A stretch of 64,000 nt of DNA, from the NCBI RefSeq assembly GCF_014489615.1, contig NZ_CP060825.1:3672501-3736500 (forward strand), written 5' to 3'. The stretch is from Streptomyces genisteinicus (GTDB taxonomy: Bacteria > Actinomycetota > Actinomycetes > Streptomycetales > Streptomycetaceae). The notes beneath the pieces were generated by a model. That model was not told where the DNA came from. It ran no database searches and worked only from the letters and a program-made list of their open reading frames with translations. The position numbers and the translations under genes were made by a program. Shown in pieces: positions 1 through 8,032 of this stretch (its first letter is position 1; each line of letters starts with the position of its first letter).

Positions 1-1188
1 GAGGGTCTTGCCCACCAGCTGCGGCACCGGCACCTGGGCCGAGCCGTCGCTCTGGTCGAAGATGGTGCGGCCGATCAGGATGGCGCCGATCAGCACCAGG
101 ACGCCGGCGACCACCAGGAGGATCGTCGAGGTGTTCGACTTCTTCTGGCGGCGGCGGTCGGGACGGTCGTCGTACCCGCCGTAGCCGCCGTCGTCCGGGT
201 TGACCGGCGGCAGCATCGAGGTCTGGCCGGCCGGGTCGGTCGCCCGCAGCGCCGTCGTCGGCTGGTCGTCGGGGGCGTAGCCGCCGTAGCCGACCGCACC
301 CATCGCCGCGGTCGCCGCCACGGGCTGGCCGTCGAGGCACGCCTCGATGTCCGCCCGCATCTCGTCGGCGGACTGGTAGCGGTAGTCGGGGTCCTTGACC
401 AGTGCCTTCAACACGATCGCGTCCATCTCGGGCGTGATCTCGGGGTCGAAGTTGCTGGGCGGCTGGGGCTCCTCGCGGACGTGCTGGTACGCCACGGCCA
501 CCGGCGAGTCGCCCACGAACGGCGGCCGGACGGTGAGCAGTTCGTAGAGCAGGCACCCGGTCGAGTACAGGTCGGACCGGGCGTCGACCTGCTCGCCCTT
601 GGCCTGCTCGGGCGAGAGGTACTGGGCGGTGCCGATGACGGCCGCGGTCTGCGTCATCGTCATGCCGGAGTCGCCCATGGCGCGGGCGATGCCGAAGTCC
701 ATGACCTTGACCTGGCCGGTGCGCGTCAGCATGACGTTGGCCGGCTTGATGTCCCGGTGGACGATGCCGTTGCGGTGGGAGTACTCGAGGGCCTGGAGGA
801 TGCCGATGGTCATCTCCAGCGTGCGCTCGGGCAGCAGCTTGCGCCCCGAGTGCAGCAGCTCGCGCAGCGTGGAGCCGTCCACGTACTCCATGACGATGTA
901 CGGGATGGAGACGCCGGCACCCCCGCCGGACGGGCTGTCGTACACCATGTCCTCGCCGGTGTCGTAGACAGCGACGATCGCGGGGTGGTTGAGCGAGGCG
1001 GCCGACTGGGCCTCACGGCGGAACCGGGCCTGGAAGGACGGGTCGCGGGCGAGGTCGGCCCGCAGCGTCTTCACGGCGACGGTGCGGCCGAGCCGGGTGT
1101 CGTGGGCGAGGTAGACCTCGGCCATTCCACCGCGGCCGAGCACCGAGCCCAGTTCGTACCGCCCGCCGAGGCGACGCGGCTCTTCCAT
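1..1188 (-). CDS. pknB: PASTA-type Ser/Thr protein kinase PknB, C-terminus cut by window edge
   Basis: Membrane Ser/Thr kinase that senses cell-wall material and phosphorylates cell-wall and division proteins. The frame is open from ATG at 1188 to the window edge (396 codons seen). It begins with a Hanks kinase domain: glycine loop GRGGMAEVY, ATP lysine in VAVK (about K40), HRDIKPAN with catalytic Asp about 146, DFGIA, then APE-equivalent SPEQ. A disordered linker follows, then one membrane helix near residues 350-370. The last residues, VPVPQLVGKTL, are the typical opening of a PASTA repeat, so the extracellular sensor lies outside the window. It is the last gene of the fhaA-fhaB-pstP-rodA-pbpA row, separated from pbpA by 176 bp. 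Identification as the PknB orthologue is strong from domains plus synteny. Confidence 0.93.
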   Translation of the reverse strand, partial: MEEPRRLGGRYELGSVLGRGGMAEVYLAHDTRLGRTVAVKTLRADLARDPSFQARFRREAQSAASLNHPAIVAVYDTGEDMVYDSPSGGGAGVSIPYIVMEYVDGSTLRELLHSGRKLLPERTLEMTIGILQALEYSHRNGIVHRDIKPANVMLTRTGQVKVMDFGIARAMGDSGMTMTQTAAVIGTAQYLSPEQAKGEQVDARSDLYSTGCLLYELLTVRPPFVGDSPVAVAYQHVREEPQPPSNFDPEITPEMDAIVLKALVKDPDYRYQSADEMRADIEACLDGQPVAATAAMGAVGYGGYAPDDQPTTALRATDPAGQTSMLPPVNPDDGGYGGYDDRPDRRRQKKSNTSTILLVVAGVLVLIGAILIGRTIFDQSDGSAQVPVPQLVGKTL

Positions 1189-1254
1189 AACCTTCCAGCC
1201 CTCTCCGTCAGTCCCGACCGCACCGTGTGGTCCGCCGGTGTGCTGTTCGCGCTT

Positions 1255-1316
1255 ACGCTACCGGGCAGGCAGTGCCCGATCCGCCCGGGAGCGTCAGCTG
1301 ATACCCGACCGGTATC
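1255..1316 (-). promoter_or_regulatory. possible kinase promoter with two inverted repeats
   Basis: In the pbpA-pknB gap the minus strand carries TAGCGT (1260-1255), a good Streptomyces -10 hexamer about 65 bp before the kinase start. Just upstream are two inverted repeats: GGGCA-N5-TGCCC (1263-1277) and GATACC-N5-GGTATC (1300-1316). No convincing -35 is visible. They could be operators for a separate kinase promoter, or weak stems after pbpA. Confidence 0.35.
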
Positions 1317-1364
1317 GCAACCGGAACCGCAATGTGCAGGTATGCGGGCCGGGGGTGATCCTGG

Positions 1365-2822
1365 TCACTTGTCGCTCAGCACTGCCTTCATGACGGCCTT
1401 CGCGATCGGGGCCGCGAGGCCGCCGCCGGAGATGTCGTCACGACGCGCCTCGCTGTCCTCGACCACCACGGCGACGGCGACCGGCGAGCCGTCCGCGCCC
1501 TTGGCGTACGAGATGAACCAGGCGTACGGGTTCTTGCTGTTGTTCTCGCCGTGCTGGGCGGTACCGGTCTTGCCGCCGACCTTCACGCCGGGGATGGCGG
1601 CGTTGCTGCCGGTGCCGCGCTCGACCACGTTCTCCATCATCTTCTGGAGCAGCTGGGCGTTCTCGGCGGAGATCGGCCGGCTCATCTCCTCCGGCTCGTT
1701 CTGCTGGATGGTGTCGAGGTCCGGGGAGACCAGCGAGTCGATCATGTACGGCTTCATCAGCTTGCCGTCGTTGGCGATCGCCGCGGTGACCATGGCCATC
1801 TGGAGCGGGGTGGCCGCCGTGTTGAACTGGCCGATGGAGGACTGGGCGTTGCCGTCGCGGCTCATGTTCCGGTCGTAGACGGAGGAGGCGGCGCGGACGG
1901 GGGTGTCGATCTCCCCGTTGTTGAAGCCGAACTCCTCCGCCGTCTCGACCATCTTGTCCCGGGTCACGTCGTCGCCGAGCTTGGCGAAGACGGAGTTGCA
2001 GGACACCTCCATGGCACGGTTCAGGCTGGCGTTCTCGCAGCCCGACGCGTGGTTGACCATGGGGGTCTGGGTGCCGGGGAGGATGTACGGCTCAGGGGTG
2101 TCCGTCGGCGCGTCGATGTCGTCGACCTTGCCGTTCTCCAGCGCGGCCGCCGCGGTGACCACCTTGAAGGTCGAACCGGGCGGGTAGGTCTCGCGCAGCG
2201 CGCGGTTGAGCATCGGCTTGTCGGTGTCCTTGTTGAGGGACACCCACGCCTTCTCGTCGTCCTTGAGGCGGCCGGCGAAGGAGGAGGGGTCGTACGACGG
2301 GGTCGAGGCCAGGGCGAGGATCCTGCCCGTCTTCGGGTCGATCGCCGCGACGGCGCCCTTCTTCTTGCCGAGGCCCTCGAAGGCGGCCTTCTGGGCCTTG
2401 CCGTTGAGGGTGGTGACGACGTTGCCGCCCTTCTTCTTGTCGCCGGTGAACATCGCCATCGTGCGGTCGAAGAAGAGCTGGTCCGAGTTGCCGCTGAGGA
2501 TGCCGTCCTCGAGCTTCTCGATCTGGTTGGCGCCGAACACCTGCGAGGCGTAGCCGGTCACCGGGGCCCACATGGGGCCGTCCGTGTAGGTGCGCTTGTA
2601 CTTGTAGTAGCTGTCGTCCGTCTCGACGGAACCGGTCACGGCCTTGCCGTCGACGATGATGTTGCCGCGCTCGTGGGCGTAGCGCTCGATCTCCACGCGC
2701 TTGTTCAGCTTGTGGGTGTTGAGCTCGTCGGCCCGGACGTACTGGAGCCAGTTGTCCCGGATCATCAGGGCGAGGACCAGGATTCCGCAGAAGATCGCGA
2801 TCCGGCGCAGGGGCTTGTTCAC
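1365..2822 (-). CDS. pbpA: class B penicillin-binding protein (transpeptidase) PbpA
   Basis: D,D-transpeptidase that cross-links peptidoglycan as partner of the SEDS glycosyltransferase encoded just upstream. The 485 aa include an N-terminal membrane anchor (about residues 8-25), a PBP dimerisation region, and a transpeptidase domain with all three motifs: STFK (nucleophile Ser217), SCN (274-276) and KTGT (from 418). Its ATG at 2822 overlaps the stop of rodA by 4 bases, indicating translational coupling. Length and order match actinobacterial PbpA; a cell-wall elongation or sporulation-septum role is inferred from the family. Confidence 0.95.
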   Translation of the reverse strand: MNKPLRRIAIFCGILVLALMIRDNWLQYVRADELNTHKLNKRVEIERYAHERGNIIVDGKAVTGSVETDDSYYKYKRTYTDGPMWAPVTGYASQVFGANQIEKLEDGILSGNSDQLFFDRTMAMFTGDKKKGGNVVTTLNGKAQKAAFEGLGKKKGAVAAIDPKTGRILALASTPSYDPSSFAGRLKDDEKAWVSLNKDTDKPMLNRALRETYPPGSTFKVVTAAAALENGKVDDIDAPTDTPEPYILPGTQTPMVNHASGCENASLNRAMEVSCNSVFAKLGDDVTRDKMVETAEEFGFNNGEIDTPVRAASSVYDRNMSRDGNAQSSIGQFNTAATPLQMAMVTAAIANDGKLMKPYMIDSLVSPDLDTIQQNEPEEMSRPISAENAQLLQKMMENVVERGTGSNAAIPGVKVGGKTGTAQHGENNSKNPYAWFISYAKGADGSPVAVAVVVEDSEARRDDISGGGLAAPIAKAVMKAVLSDK

Positions 2823-4246
2823 GGTCGGACCACCTGGGTCATCTCGGCGTCGGGGGACGGGGCGGGCGCGGGCGCGGGACGGCGCGCGGTGTCGCTGATC
2901 CGGATCAGGATGCCGATCAGGGCCCAGTTGGCGATGACGGACGAACCGCCGGCCGCGAGGAACGGCATCGTCATACCGGTCAGCGGGATGAGGCCCATCA
3001 CGCCGCCGGCGACGACGAACACCTGGAGCGCGAAGGCGCCCGAGAGACCGATGGCGAAGAGCTTGCCGAAGGGGTCGCGCGCCGCGAGCGCCGTGCGGAC
3101 ACCGCGCTCGATGATCAGGCCGTACAGCAGCAGGAAGGCCATCACGCCGGTCAGCCCGAGCTCCTCGCCGACGGTGGCGAAGATGAAGTCGGAGTTGGCG
3201 GCGAAGCTGATGAGGTCCGAGTTGCCCTGCCCGAGCCCGGTGCCGATGACGCCGCCGGAGCCGAAGGACATCAGCACCTGGGTCATCTGGTCGCAGGCGT
3301 TGATCATGTTGGATCCCGCGGGCGCCGTCTCCAGGCAGCCGAAGGGGTCGATCCAGGCGGCGACACGGGACTGCACGTGGCTCGCGAACGAGGCCACCAC
3401 GACGGCGCCGCCCGCGGACATCAGCAGACCGATGACGATCCAGCTGGTCCGCTCGGTGGCGACGTACAGCATGATCACGAACATGCCGAAGAACAGGAGC
3501 GAGGTGCCGAGGTCGTTCTCGAAGACCAGGATGAGCAGGCTCATCGCCCAGATCGTCAGGATCGGGCCCAGGTCGCGGCCGCGCGGCAGGTAGAGGCCCA
3601 TGAAGCGGCGGCTCGCCAGGGCGAGGGCGTCCCGCTTGACCATGAGGTAGCCGGAGAAGAAGACCGCGATGACGATCTTCGCGAACTCACCGGGCTGGAT
3701 GGAGAATCCGCCGACACGGATCCAGATCTTGGCGCCGAAGACGTCCGCGCCGAGGCCGGGCACCAGCGGCAGTACCAGGAGCACCATCGCCACGGCCATC
3801 GAGATGTACGTGAAGCGCTGGAGCACCCGGTGGTCCTTGAGGACCAGGAGCACGCCCACGAACAGCGCGATGCCGAGCGCGGAGTACATCAGCTGGTTGG
3901 TGGCCTGCGGCGCGAAGTCGCTGCGGGCCATCAGGCGCGGCGACTGGTCGAGCCGCCAGATCAGTACCAGGCCGAGCCCGTTGAGCAGGGTGGCCAGCGG
4001 CAGCAGCAGCGGGTCGGCGTACTTGGCGAACCTGCGCACCACGATGTGCGCCACGCCCGCGAGCAGGCCGAGGCCGAGCCCGTAGCCGATGACGCCCGCC
4101 GGCAGCTCGCCGTCGAGGGCGAGGCCCACGTTGATGTACGCGAACACCGGGATCGCGACGGCGAAGCCGAGCAGCATCAGCTCGGTGTTCCGCCGGCTCG
4201 GCGCGTCGATCGCGCCGATCGTGGTCGTGTTGGTGACAACGCTCAT
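2819..4246 (-). CDS. rodA: SEDS-family peptidoglycan polymerase RodA/FtsW
   Basis: Polytopic membrane glycosyltransferase that polymerises lipid II into glycan strands. The 475 aa contain about ten to twelve hydrophobic segments and SEDS hallmarks: GAKIWIRVGGFSIQPGEFAK, the loop ENDLGTSLLFFG, and the C-terminal GLTGMTMPFLAAGGSS-like block (seen as IPLTGMTMPFLAAGGSS). It sits between pstP and pbpA, the usual SEDS-PBP pair, and its stop overlaps the pbpA start. RodA rather than FtsW is chosen from this context, since FtsW normally lies in the dcw cluster. Confidence 0.93.
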   Translation of the reverse strand: MSVVTNTTTIGAIDAPSRRNTELMLLGFAVAIPVFAYINVGLALDGELPAGVIGYGLGLGLLAGVAHIVVRRFAKYADPLLLPLATLLNGLGLVLIWRLDQSPRLMARSDFAPQATNQLMYSALGIALFVGVLLVLKDHRVLQRFTYISMAVAMVLLVLPLVPGLGADVFGAKIWIRVGGFSIQPGEFAKIVIAVFFSGYLMVKRDALALASRRFMGLYLPRGRDLGPILTIWAMSLLILVFENDLGTSLLFFGMFVIMLYVATERTSWIVIGLLMSAGGAVVVASFASHVQSRVAAWIDPFGCLETAPAGSNMINACDQMTQVLMSFGSGGVIGTGLGQGNSDLISFAANSDFIFATVGEELGLTGVMAFLLLYGLIIERGVRTALAARDPFGKLFAIGLSGAFALQVFVVAGGVMGLIPLTGMTMPFLAAGGSSVIANWALIGILIRISDTARRPAPAPAPSPDAEMTQVVRP

Positions 4247-4271
4247 GGTGGAGAAGGCCCCCTACGGCCCA

Positions 4272-5768
4272 CTACTGCTTGCCGCAGTTGGAGGCCAGCT
4301 TCTGCTCCTCCTCCGAGAGGGTGGGACCCGGAGAGGGAGAGGCTGCGTTCGGCTTGGTCTGGTTGCCCTGGGTCGTCGGCGTGCCGGCACCCTCGCCGGC
4401 CTCGCCCTCGCCCTCGGTGGGAGGCGGGGTGCTGGCCTGGTCCGCCGCATCGCGGCGCTGCTCGTTCTTCTTGCAGGCCGACGCCTGCCGGGCGAGCTCC
4501 TCGATCTTGGCGCGGGCCCGGTCCAGGTTGTCCTCGGTGATCGTCGCCTCGACCTGCTTGCGCTGGTAGGGCGGTAGGTACTTGAGTTCGATCTCGGGGT
4601 GGTCCTTCTGGACCTTCGAGAGCGAGACCCAGGCGAGGTCCTGGCTGATGCCCTGGTAGAGGGCGATGTGCTCGTCCTTGGATCCCACGTAGTACTGGGT
4701 CTGCGTCCAGCGGTACCCGCCGTAGAGGCCGCCGCCGACCACCGCGAGCGCGAGCACGATGAAGAAGGACCGCTTCAGCCACTTGCGGCCGCCGCGCTTG
4801 GCGAAGTCCTCGTCGGTGTAGGCCCCGAAGGAATCCTCCGGAGGCATGCCGCCGTAGCCGTCGCCCGATCCCGGGGGGCCGAAGCTGCCGCCGGGAGCGG
4901 TCTGGGCGGAGGAGCGTCCGAGACCGGCCGCGCGGCCGGCCGGGGTCTGCATGGCTCCGCCGTCGTTGAGCTGGTGCTGGTTCTCGGCGACCGCGCCGAC
5001 CACGACCGGGGTGTCGCTGAGCTGCCCGGCCAGGGTGTCGCCGCCGTCGGTGTCGAGGACGTCGGCGACGATGCAGGTGATGTTGTCGGGCCCGCCGCCG
5101 CGCAGGGCGAGCTGGATCAGGTCCTGCACCGTCTCCTGCGGGCCCTGGTAGCTCGCGAGCGTCTCCTCCATCGTCTGGTGCGAGACCACGCCGGAGAGAC
5201 CGTCCGAGCAGATCAGGTAGCGGTCGCCGGCCCGCACCTCGCGGATGGAGAGGTCGGGCTCGACGTGGTCGCCGCTGCCCAGCGCACGCATCAGCAGCGA
5301 ACGCTGCGGATGGGTGGTCGCCTCCTCCTCCGTGATCCGGCCCTCGTCGACCAGCCGCTGCACCCAGGTGTGGTCCTGGGTGATCTGGGTGAGCACCCCG
5401 TCCCGCAGCAGGTACGCGCGGGAGTCGCCGACGTGCACGAGACCGAGGCGCTGGCCGGTCCACAGCAGGGCGGTGAGCGTGGTGCCCATGCCTTCGAGCT
5501 GCGGGTCCTCCTCGACCATCATCCGGAGCTGGTCGTTGGCCCGCTGCACAGCGCTGCCGAGGGAGGTGAGGATGTCGGAGCCGGGGACGTCGTCGTCGAG
5601 GGTGACGAGGGTCGAGATCACCTCGGACGAGGCGACCTCACCCGCGGCCTGGCCGCCCATGCCGTCGGCGATGGCCAGCAGCCGGGGTCCGGCGTAGCCG
5701 GAGTCCTCGTTGCCCTCGCGGATCATGCCCTTGTGCGATCCGGCGGCGAAACGCAGAGAGAGACTCAT
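4272..5768 (-). CDS. pstP: PP2C Ser/Thr phosphatase PstP
   Basis: Membrane-anchored metal-dependent phosphatase that reverses the Ser/Thr kinase marks. I place the start at ATG 5768 (498 aa, MSLSLRFAAGSHKGMIREGN), because GGTGAGGTG lies correctly before it; the 22 extra codons of the longer frame have no ribosome site. The N-terminal PP2C domain shows the metal-binding motifs NED, ADGMGG, HVGDSRAYL, CSDGLSG and GGPDNIT. A linker, one membrane helix (about residues 335-355) and an extracellular Thr/Pro/Glu-rich tail follow. It lies between fhaB and rodA in the conserved order. It is the only PP2C in the window, which holds three kinases. Confidence 0.95.
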   Translation of the reverse strand: MSLSLRFAAGSHKGMIREGNEDSGYAGPRLLAIADGMGGQAAGEVASSEVISTLVTLDDDVPGSDILTSLGSAVQRANDQLRMMVEEDPQLEGMGTTLTALLWTGQRLGLVHVGDSRAYLLRDGVLTQITQDHTWVQRLVDEGRITEEEATTHPQRSLLMRALGSGDHVEPDLSIREVRAGDRYLICSDGLSGVVSHQTMEETLASYQGPQETVQDLIQLALRGGGPDNITCIVADVLDTDGGDTLAGQLSDTPVVVGAVAENQHQLNDGGAMQTPAGRAAGLGRSSAQTAPGGSFGPPGSGDGYGGMPPEDSFGAYTDEDFAKRGGRKWLKRSFFIVLALAVVGGGLYGGYRWTQTQYYVGSKDEHIALYQGISQDLAWVSLSKVQKDHPEIELKYLPPYQRKQVEATITEDNLDRARAKIEELARQASACKKNEQRRDAADQASTPPPTEGEGEAGEGAGTPTTQGNQTKPNAASPSPGPTLSEEEQKLASNCGKQ

Positions 5769-5909
5769 GCGCACCTCACCCGTCGGCTCGCCGCTCGACT
5801 GTCGCGCCAGCCGGTCTCGAGCCACACTGCCCACCCTCCGGTCGGGAGCCCGTGCCGGTCGCCGGTGGCGACCACGGCGGCTCGCTCGCTCCGCTCGCTC
5901 ATTGTCGTA

Positions 5910-6425
5910 CTACTTCCGCAGCTCGATGACGGTCTTGCCGATGCGGATCGGCGCGCCCAGCGGAATCGGGGTCGGCGTGGTGAGCCGGGTCCGGTCGAGA
6001 TACGTGCCGTTGGTGGACCCGAGATCCTCGACGATCCACTGGCCGTCTCGATCGGGGTAGATCCTGGCATGCCTGCTGGACGCGTAGTCGTCGTCCAGCA
6101 CGATGGTCGAATCGTGCGCCCGGCCCAGGGTGATCGTCTGCCCCTGGAGGGCGACGGTGGTGCCCGTCAGGGTGCCCTCGGAGACGACCAGCTTGGTCGG
6201 CGCCCCCCGGCGCTGGCGGCCGCCGGAGGCCTGCTGCCGCTGCTGCGGCGGCGCGGCCTGCTGGCGGCCCTGCTGCGGACGCGCGTCGGCGGTGCGGCGC
6301 GAACCGCGTTGCGTGACGCGCGTACCGAACAGGTCGCTGCGGATGACCTGGACGGCCACGATCACGAACAGCCACAGAACGGCCAGGAAACCCAGCCGCA
6401 TGACCGTCAGGGTCAGCTCTGACAT
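5910..6425 (-). CDS. fhaB: FHA-domain protein FhaB
   Basis: Phosphothreonine-binding adaptor. The 171 aa contain an N-terminal membrane helix (about residues 5-25), a Gln/Arg-rich disordered linker, and a C-terminal FHA domain with LGRAHDSTIVL, SSRHARIY and EDLGSTNGTY. In mycobacteria the homologue FhaB/FipA binds phosphorylated cell-division and wall proteins; that role is inferred here. It lies 10 bp after fhaA and about 140 bp before pstP. Confidence 0.93.
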   Translation of the reverse strand: MSELTLTVMRLGFLAVLWLFVIVAVQVIRSDLFGTRVTQRGSRRTADARPQQGRQQAAPPQQRQQASGGRQRRGAPTKLVVSEGTLTGTTVALQGQTITLGRAHDSTIVLDDDYASSRHARIYPDRDGQWIVEDLGSTNGTYLDRTRLTTPTPIPLGAPIRIGKTVIELRK

Positions 6426-6435
6426 TGCCCCCGCT

Positions 6436-7290
6436 TCACCCTTCGGCTTGCCGGTAAACGATGGTGGTGCTGCCCACGACGATCCGCGAGCCGTCGCGGA
6501 GCGTAGCGCGGGTGGTGTGCTGCCCGTCTACCACGATGCCGTTGGTAGACCCGAGATCCTGGATCGTCGAGGGCGTTCCGGTCCGGATCTCACAGTGCCG
6601 GCGCGATACGCCGGGGTCGTCGATCCGCACATCGGCGTCGGTGCTGCGACCCAGCACCAGCGTCGGGCGGGAGATCTGATGGCGTGTGCCGTTGATCTCG
6701 ATCCAGCGACGTACAGCCGCGTTCTGCTGCCCGCCCGGGCCGCCGGGGCCCGGTGCGCGCTGTCCGGCCCCGGGGCCGGGACGGCCTCCCGGCACACCAG
6801 GAGGCGGGGCCGCCGGCATGGGCGGAGCGCCCGAGGGCGCCGCCGCCGGAGGGTAGCCGTAACCGCCGCGAGGCGCGCCCTGGGCGGGCCCGGGGCCACC
6901 CTGCGACTGTGACGTACTCGACGCCAGGGTGCGGCTGCGCACCCGGTACAGACCGGTGTCGAGGTCGTCGGCCTTCTCCAGATGGACCTTGATCGGTCCC
7001 ATGAAGGTGTAGCGCTGCTGCTTGGCGTAGTCGCGGACCAGGCCCGACAGCTCGTCGCCGAGCTGGCCCGAGTACGGGCTGAGGCGCTCGAAGTCGGGTG
7101 CGCTGAGCTCCACGATGAAGTCGTTGGGGACGACCGTCCGGTCCCGGTTCCAGATCGTCGCGTTGTTGTCGCACTCGCGCTGGAGGGCGCCCGCGATCTC
7201 CACGGGCTGGACCTCGGACTTGAACACCTTGGCGAAGGTGCCGTTGACCAGGCCTTCGAGACGTTGTTCGAACCGCTTCAGGACTCCCAT
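6436..7290 (-). CDS. fhaA: FhaA, DUF3662 plus FHA-domain protein
   Basis: Cytoplasmic FHA adaptor and first gene of the signalling operon. In the 284 aa an N-terminal DUF3662 domain (about residues 1-120, starting MGVLKRFEQRLEGLVNGTFA) is followed by a Gly/Pro/Ala-rich linker (about 130-190). The C-terminal FHA domain carries LGRSTDADVRI, SRRHCEI and DLGSTNG. The mycobacterial orthologue binds phosphorylated MviN and regulates late peptidoglycan steps (known of the family). A strong GGAGGAGG ribosome site precedes ATG 7290. Confidence 0.94.
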   Translation of the reverse strand: MGVLKRFEQRLEGLVNGTFAKVFKSEVQPVEIAGALQRECDNNATIWNRDRTVVPNDFIVELSAPDFERLSPYSGQLGDELSGLVRDYAKQQRYTFMGPIKVHLEKADDLDTGLYRVRSRTLASSTSQSQGGPGPAQGAPRGGYGYPPAAAPSGAPPMPAAPPPGVPGGRPGPGAGQRAPGPGGPGGQQNAAVRRWIEINGTRHQISRPTLVLGRSTDADVRIDDPGVSRRHCEIRTGTPSTIQDLGSTNGIVVDGQHTTRATLRDGSRIVVGSTTIVYRQAEG

Positions 7291-7657
7291 GGGGCACCTC
7301 CTCCGTCGTTGTCGCCCTGGTACTGCTTACTGATCGTATCCACGCGTCGGGAAATCGGCTGGTTCCCCTTGTCTGCCCCGTCGATGAGTGTCACCCCTCA
7401 CACGGATCGTAGAGGCGGCCTCAGAACAGTGTCCCGCACGCGGGACGCATACAGGAGGAGTGGGGGAGACGGCTCCCCGTTCCGTGCCCGTCCCGCCCGC
7501 CCTCTCATGCCGTTCCGTGCCGCCCGTCCTCTTCCCTGTTCGCTCCGAGGGCGTCCGAAACAACGGATGTGAATCCACCCTCCGCAGCGTGCTAATCTTC
7601 TGCATGTCGCCAGGGGGTCGCACCGAACAGGTGAAGCGCCCGGAGACAACACCCAAT
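7291..7657. other. divergent intergenic region fhaA / tRNA-Leu
   Basis: The gap holds the leader of the fhaA operon on the minus strand, with TACGAT near 7331-7336 as a possible -10. On the plus strand TAATCT (7593-7598) lies about 60 bp before the tRNA and is a possible tRNA promoter -10. Neither has a clear -35. No credible gene is seen; reading frames here lack coding bias and ribosome sites. Confidence 0.4.
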
Positions 7658-7741
7658 GCGCGGGTGGCGGAATAGGCAGACGCGCTGGATTCAGGTTCCA
7701 GTGCCCGAAAGGGCGTGGGGGTTCAACTCCCCCCTCGCGCA
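7658..7741 (+). tRNA. tRNA-Leu (anticodon CAG)
   Basis: An 84-nt cloverleaf with a long class-II variable arm. Acceptor GCGCGGG (7658-7664) pairs with CTCGCGC (7734-7740; one G-U) and A7741 is the discriminator. The anticodon stem CTGGA/TCCAG encloses loop TTCAGGT with anticodon CAG at 7692-7694, reading CTG, the dominant Leu codon of such genomes. The variable arm is TGCCCGAAAGGGCG, and the T arm GGGGG-TTCAACT-CCCCC. CCA is not encoded (CAG follows). There is no sign of an integrated element at its 3' end. Confidence 0.97.
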
Positions 7742-7749
7742 CAGCGGAG

Positions 7750-7795
7750 ACGGGCCCCCACCGGATGAACTTCCGGTGGGGGCCCGTTTCTCTTT
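7750..7795 (+). terminator. Rho-independent terminator of tRNA-Leu
   Basis: Perfect 16-bp stem (7750-7765 with 7772-7787), 6-nt loop TGAACT, followed by TTTCTCTTTCT. It lies 8 bp after the tRNA. Confidence 0.92.
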
Positions 7796-7873
7796 CTCCG
7801 TTCCCTCGTGACCGTACGCGGCAGCCGGGACGTGGTGGCCGCGCCGGGCCCTCCCTGCCGTGGAGCGTGCGAT

Positions 7874-7887
7874 GTTTCACGTGGAAC
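7874..7887. promoter_or_regulatory. parS-like ParB site (1 mismatch)
   Basis: GTTTCACGTGGAAC differs by one base from the Streptomyces parS consensus GTTTCACGTGAAAC. It lies in the leader of the DUF2252 gene. Confidence 0.7.
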
Positions 7888-7940
7888 AAGGGGGGACATC
7901 GCGGACCTCCTGTGCGGTGTCCGGCGGCGGCCCGGGGAGG

Positions 7941-7949
7941 TTGTCCACA
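7941..7949 (+). promoter_or_regulatory. DnaA-box-like TTGTCCACA
   Basis: Exact match to the Streptomyces DnaA box TTGTCCACA, in noncoding DNA about 85 bp before the DUF2252 start. Binding is inferred from sequence only. Confidence 0.5.
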
Positions 7950-8032
7950 GGGGGAGACGCCGGTCACGGACCGGCGGTACGGTCTGGGCACGTGATGTTC
8001 AGGGCGTACGGACGCCCGGGGGAGGCAGCGGC

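Noticed and set aside
7658..7741. tRNA-Leu as an integration site
   Set aside because: No integrase, no duplicated tRNA 3' end; followed at once by a terminator and core genes.
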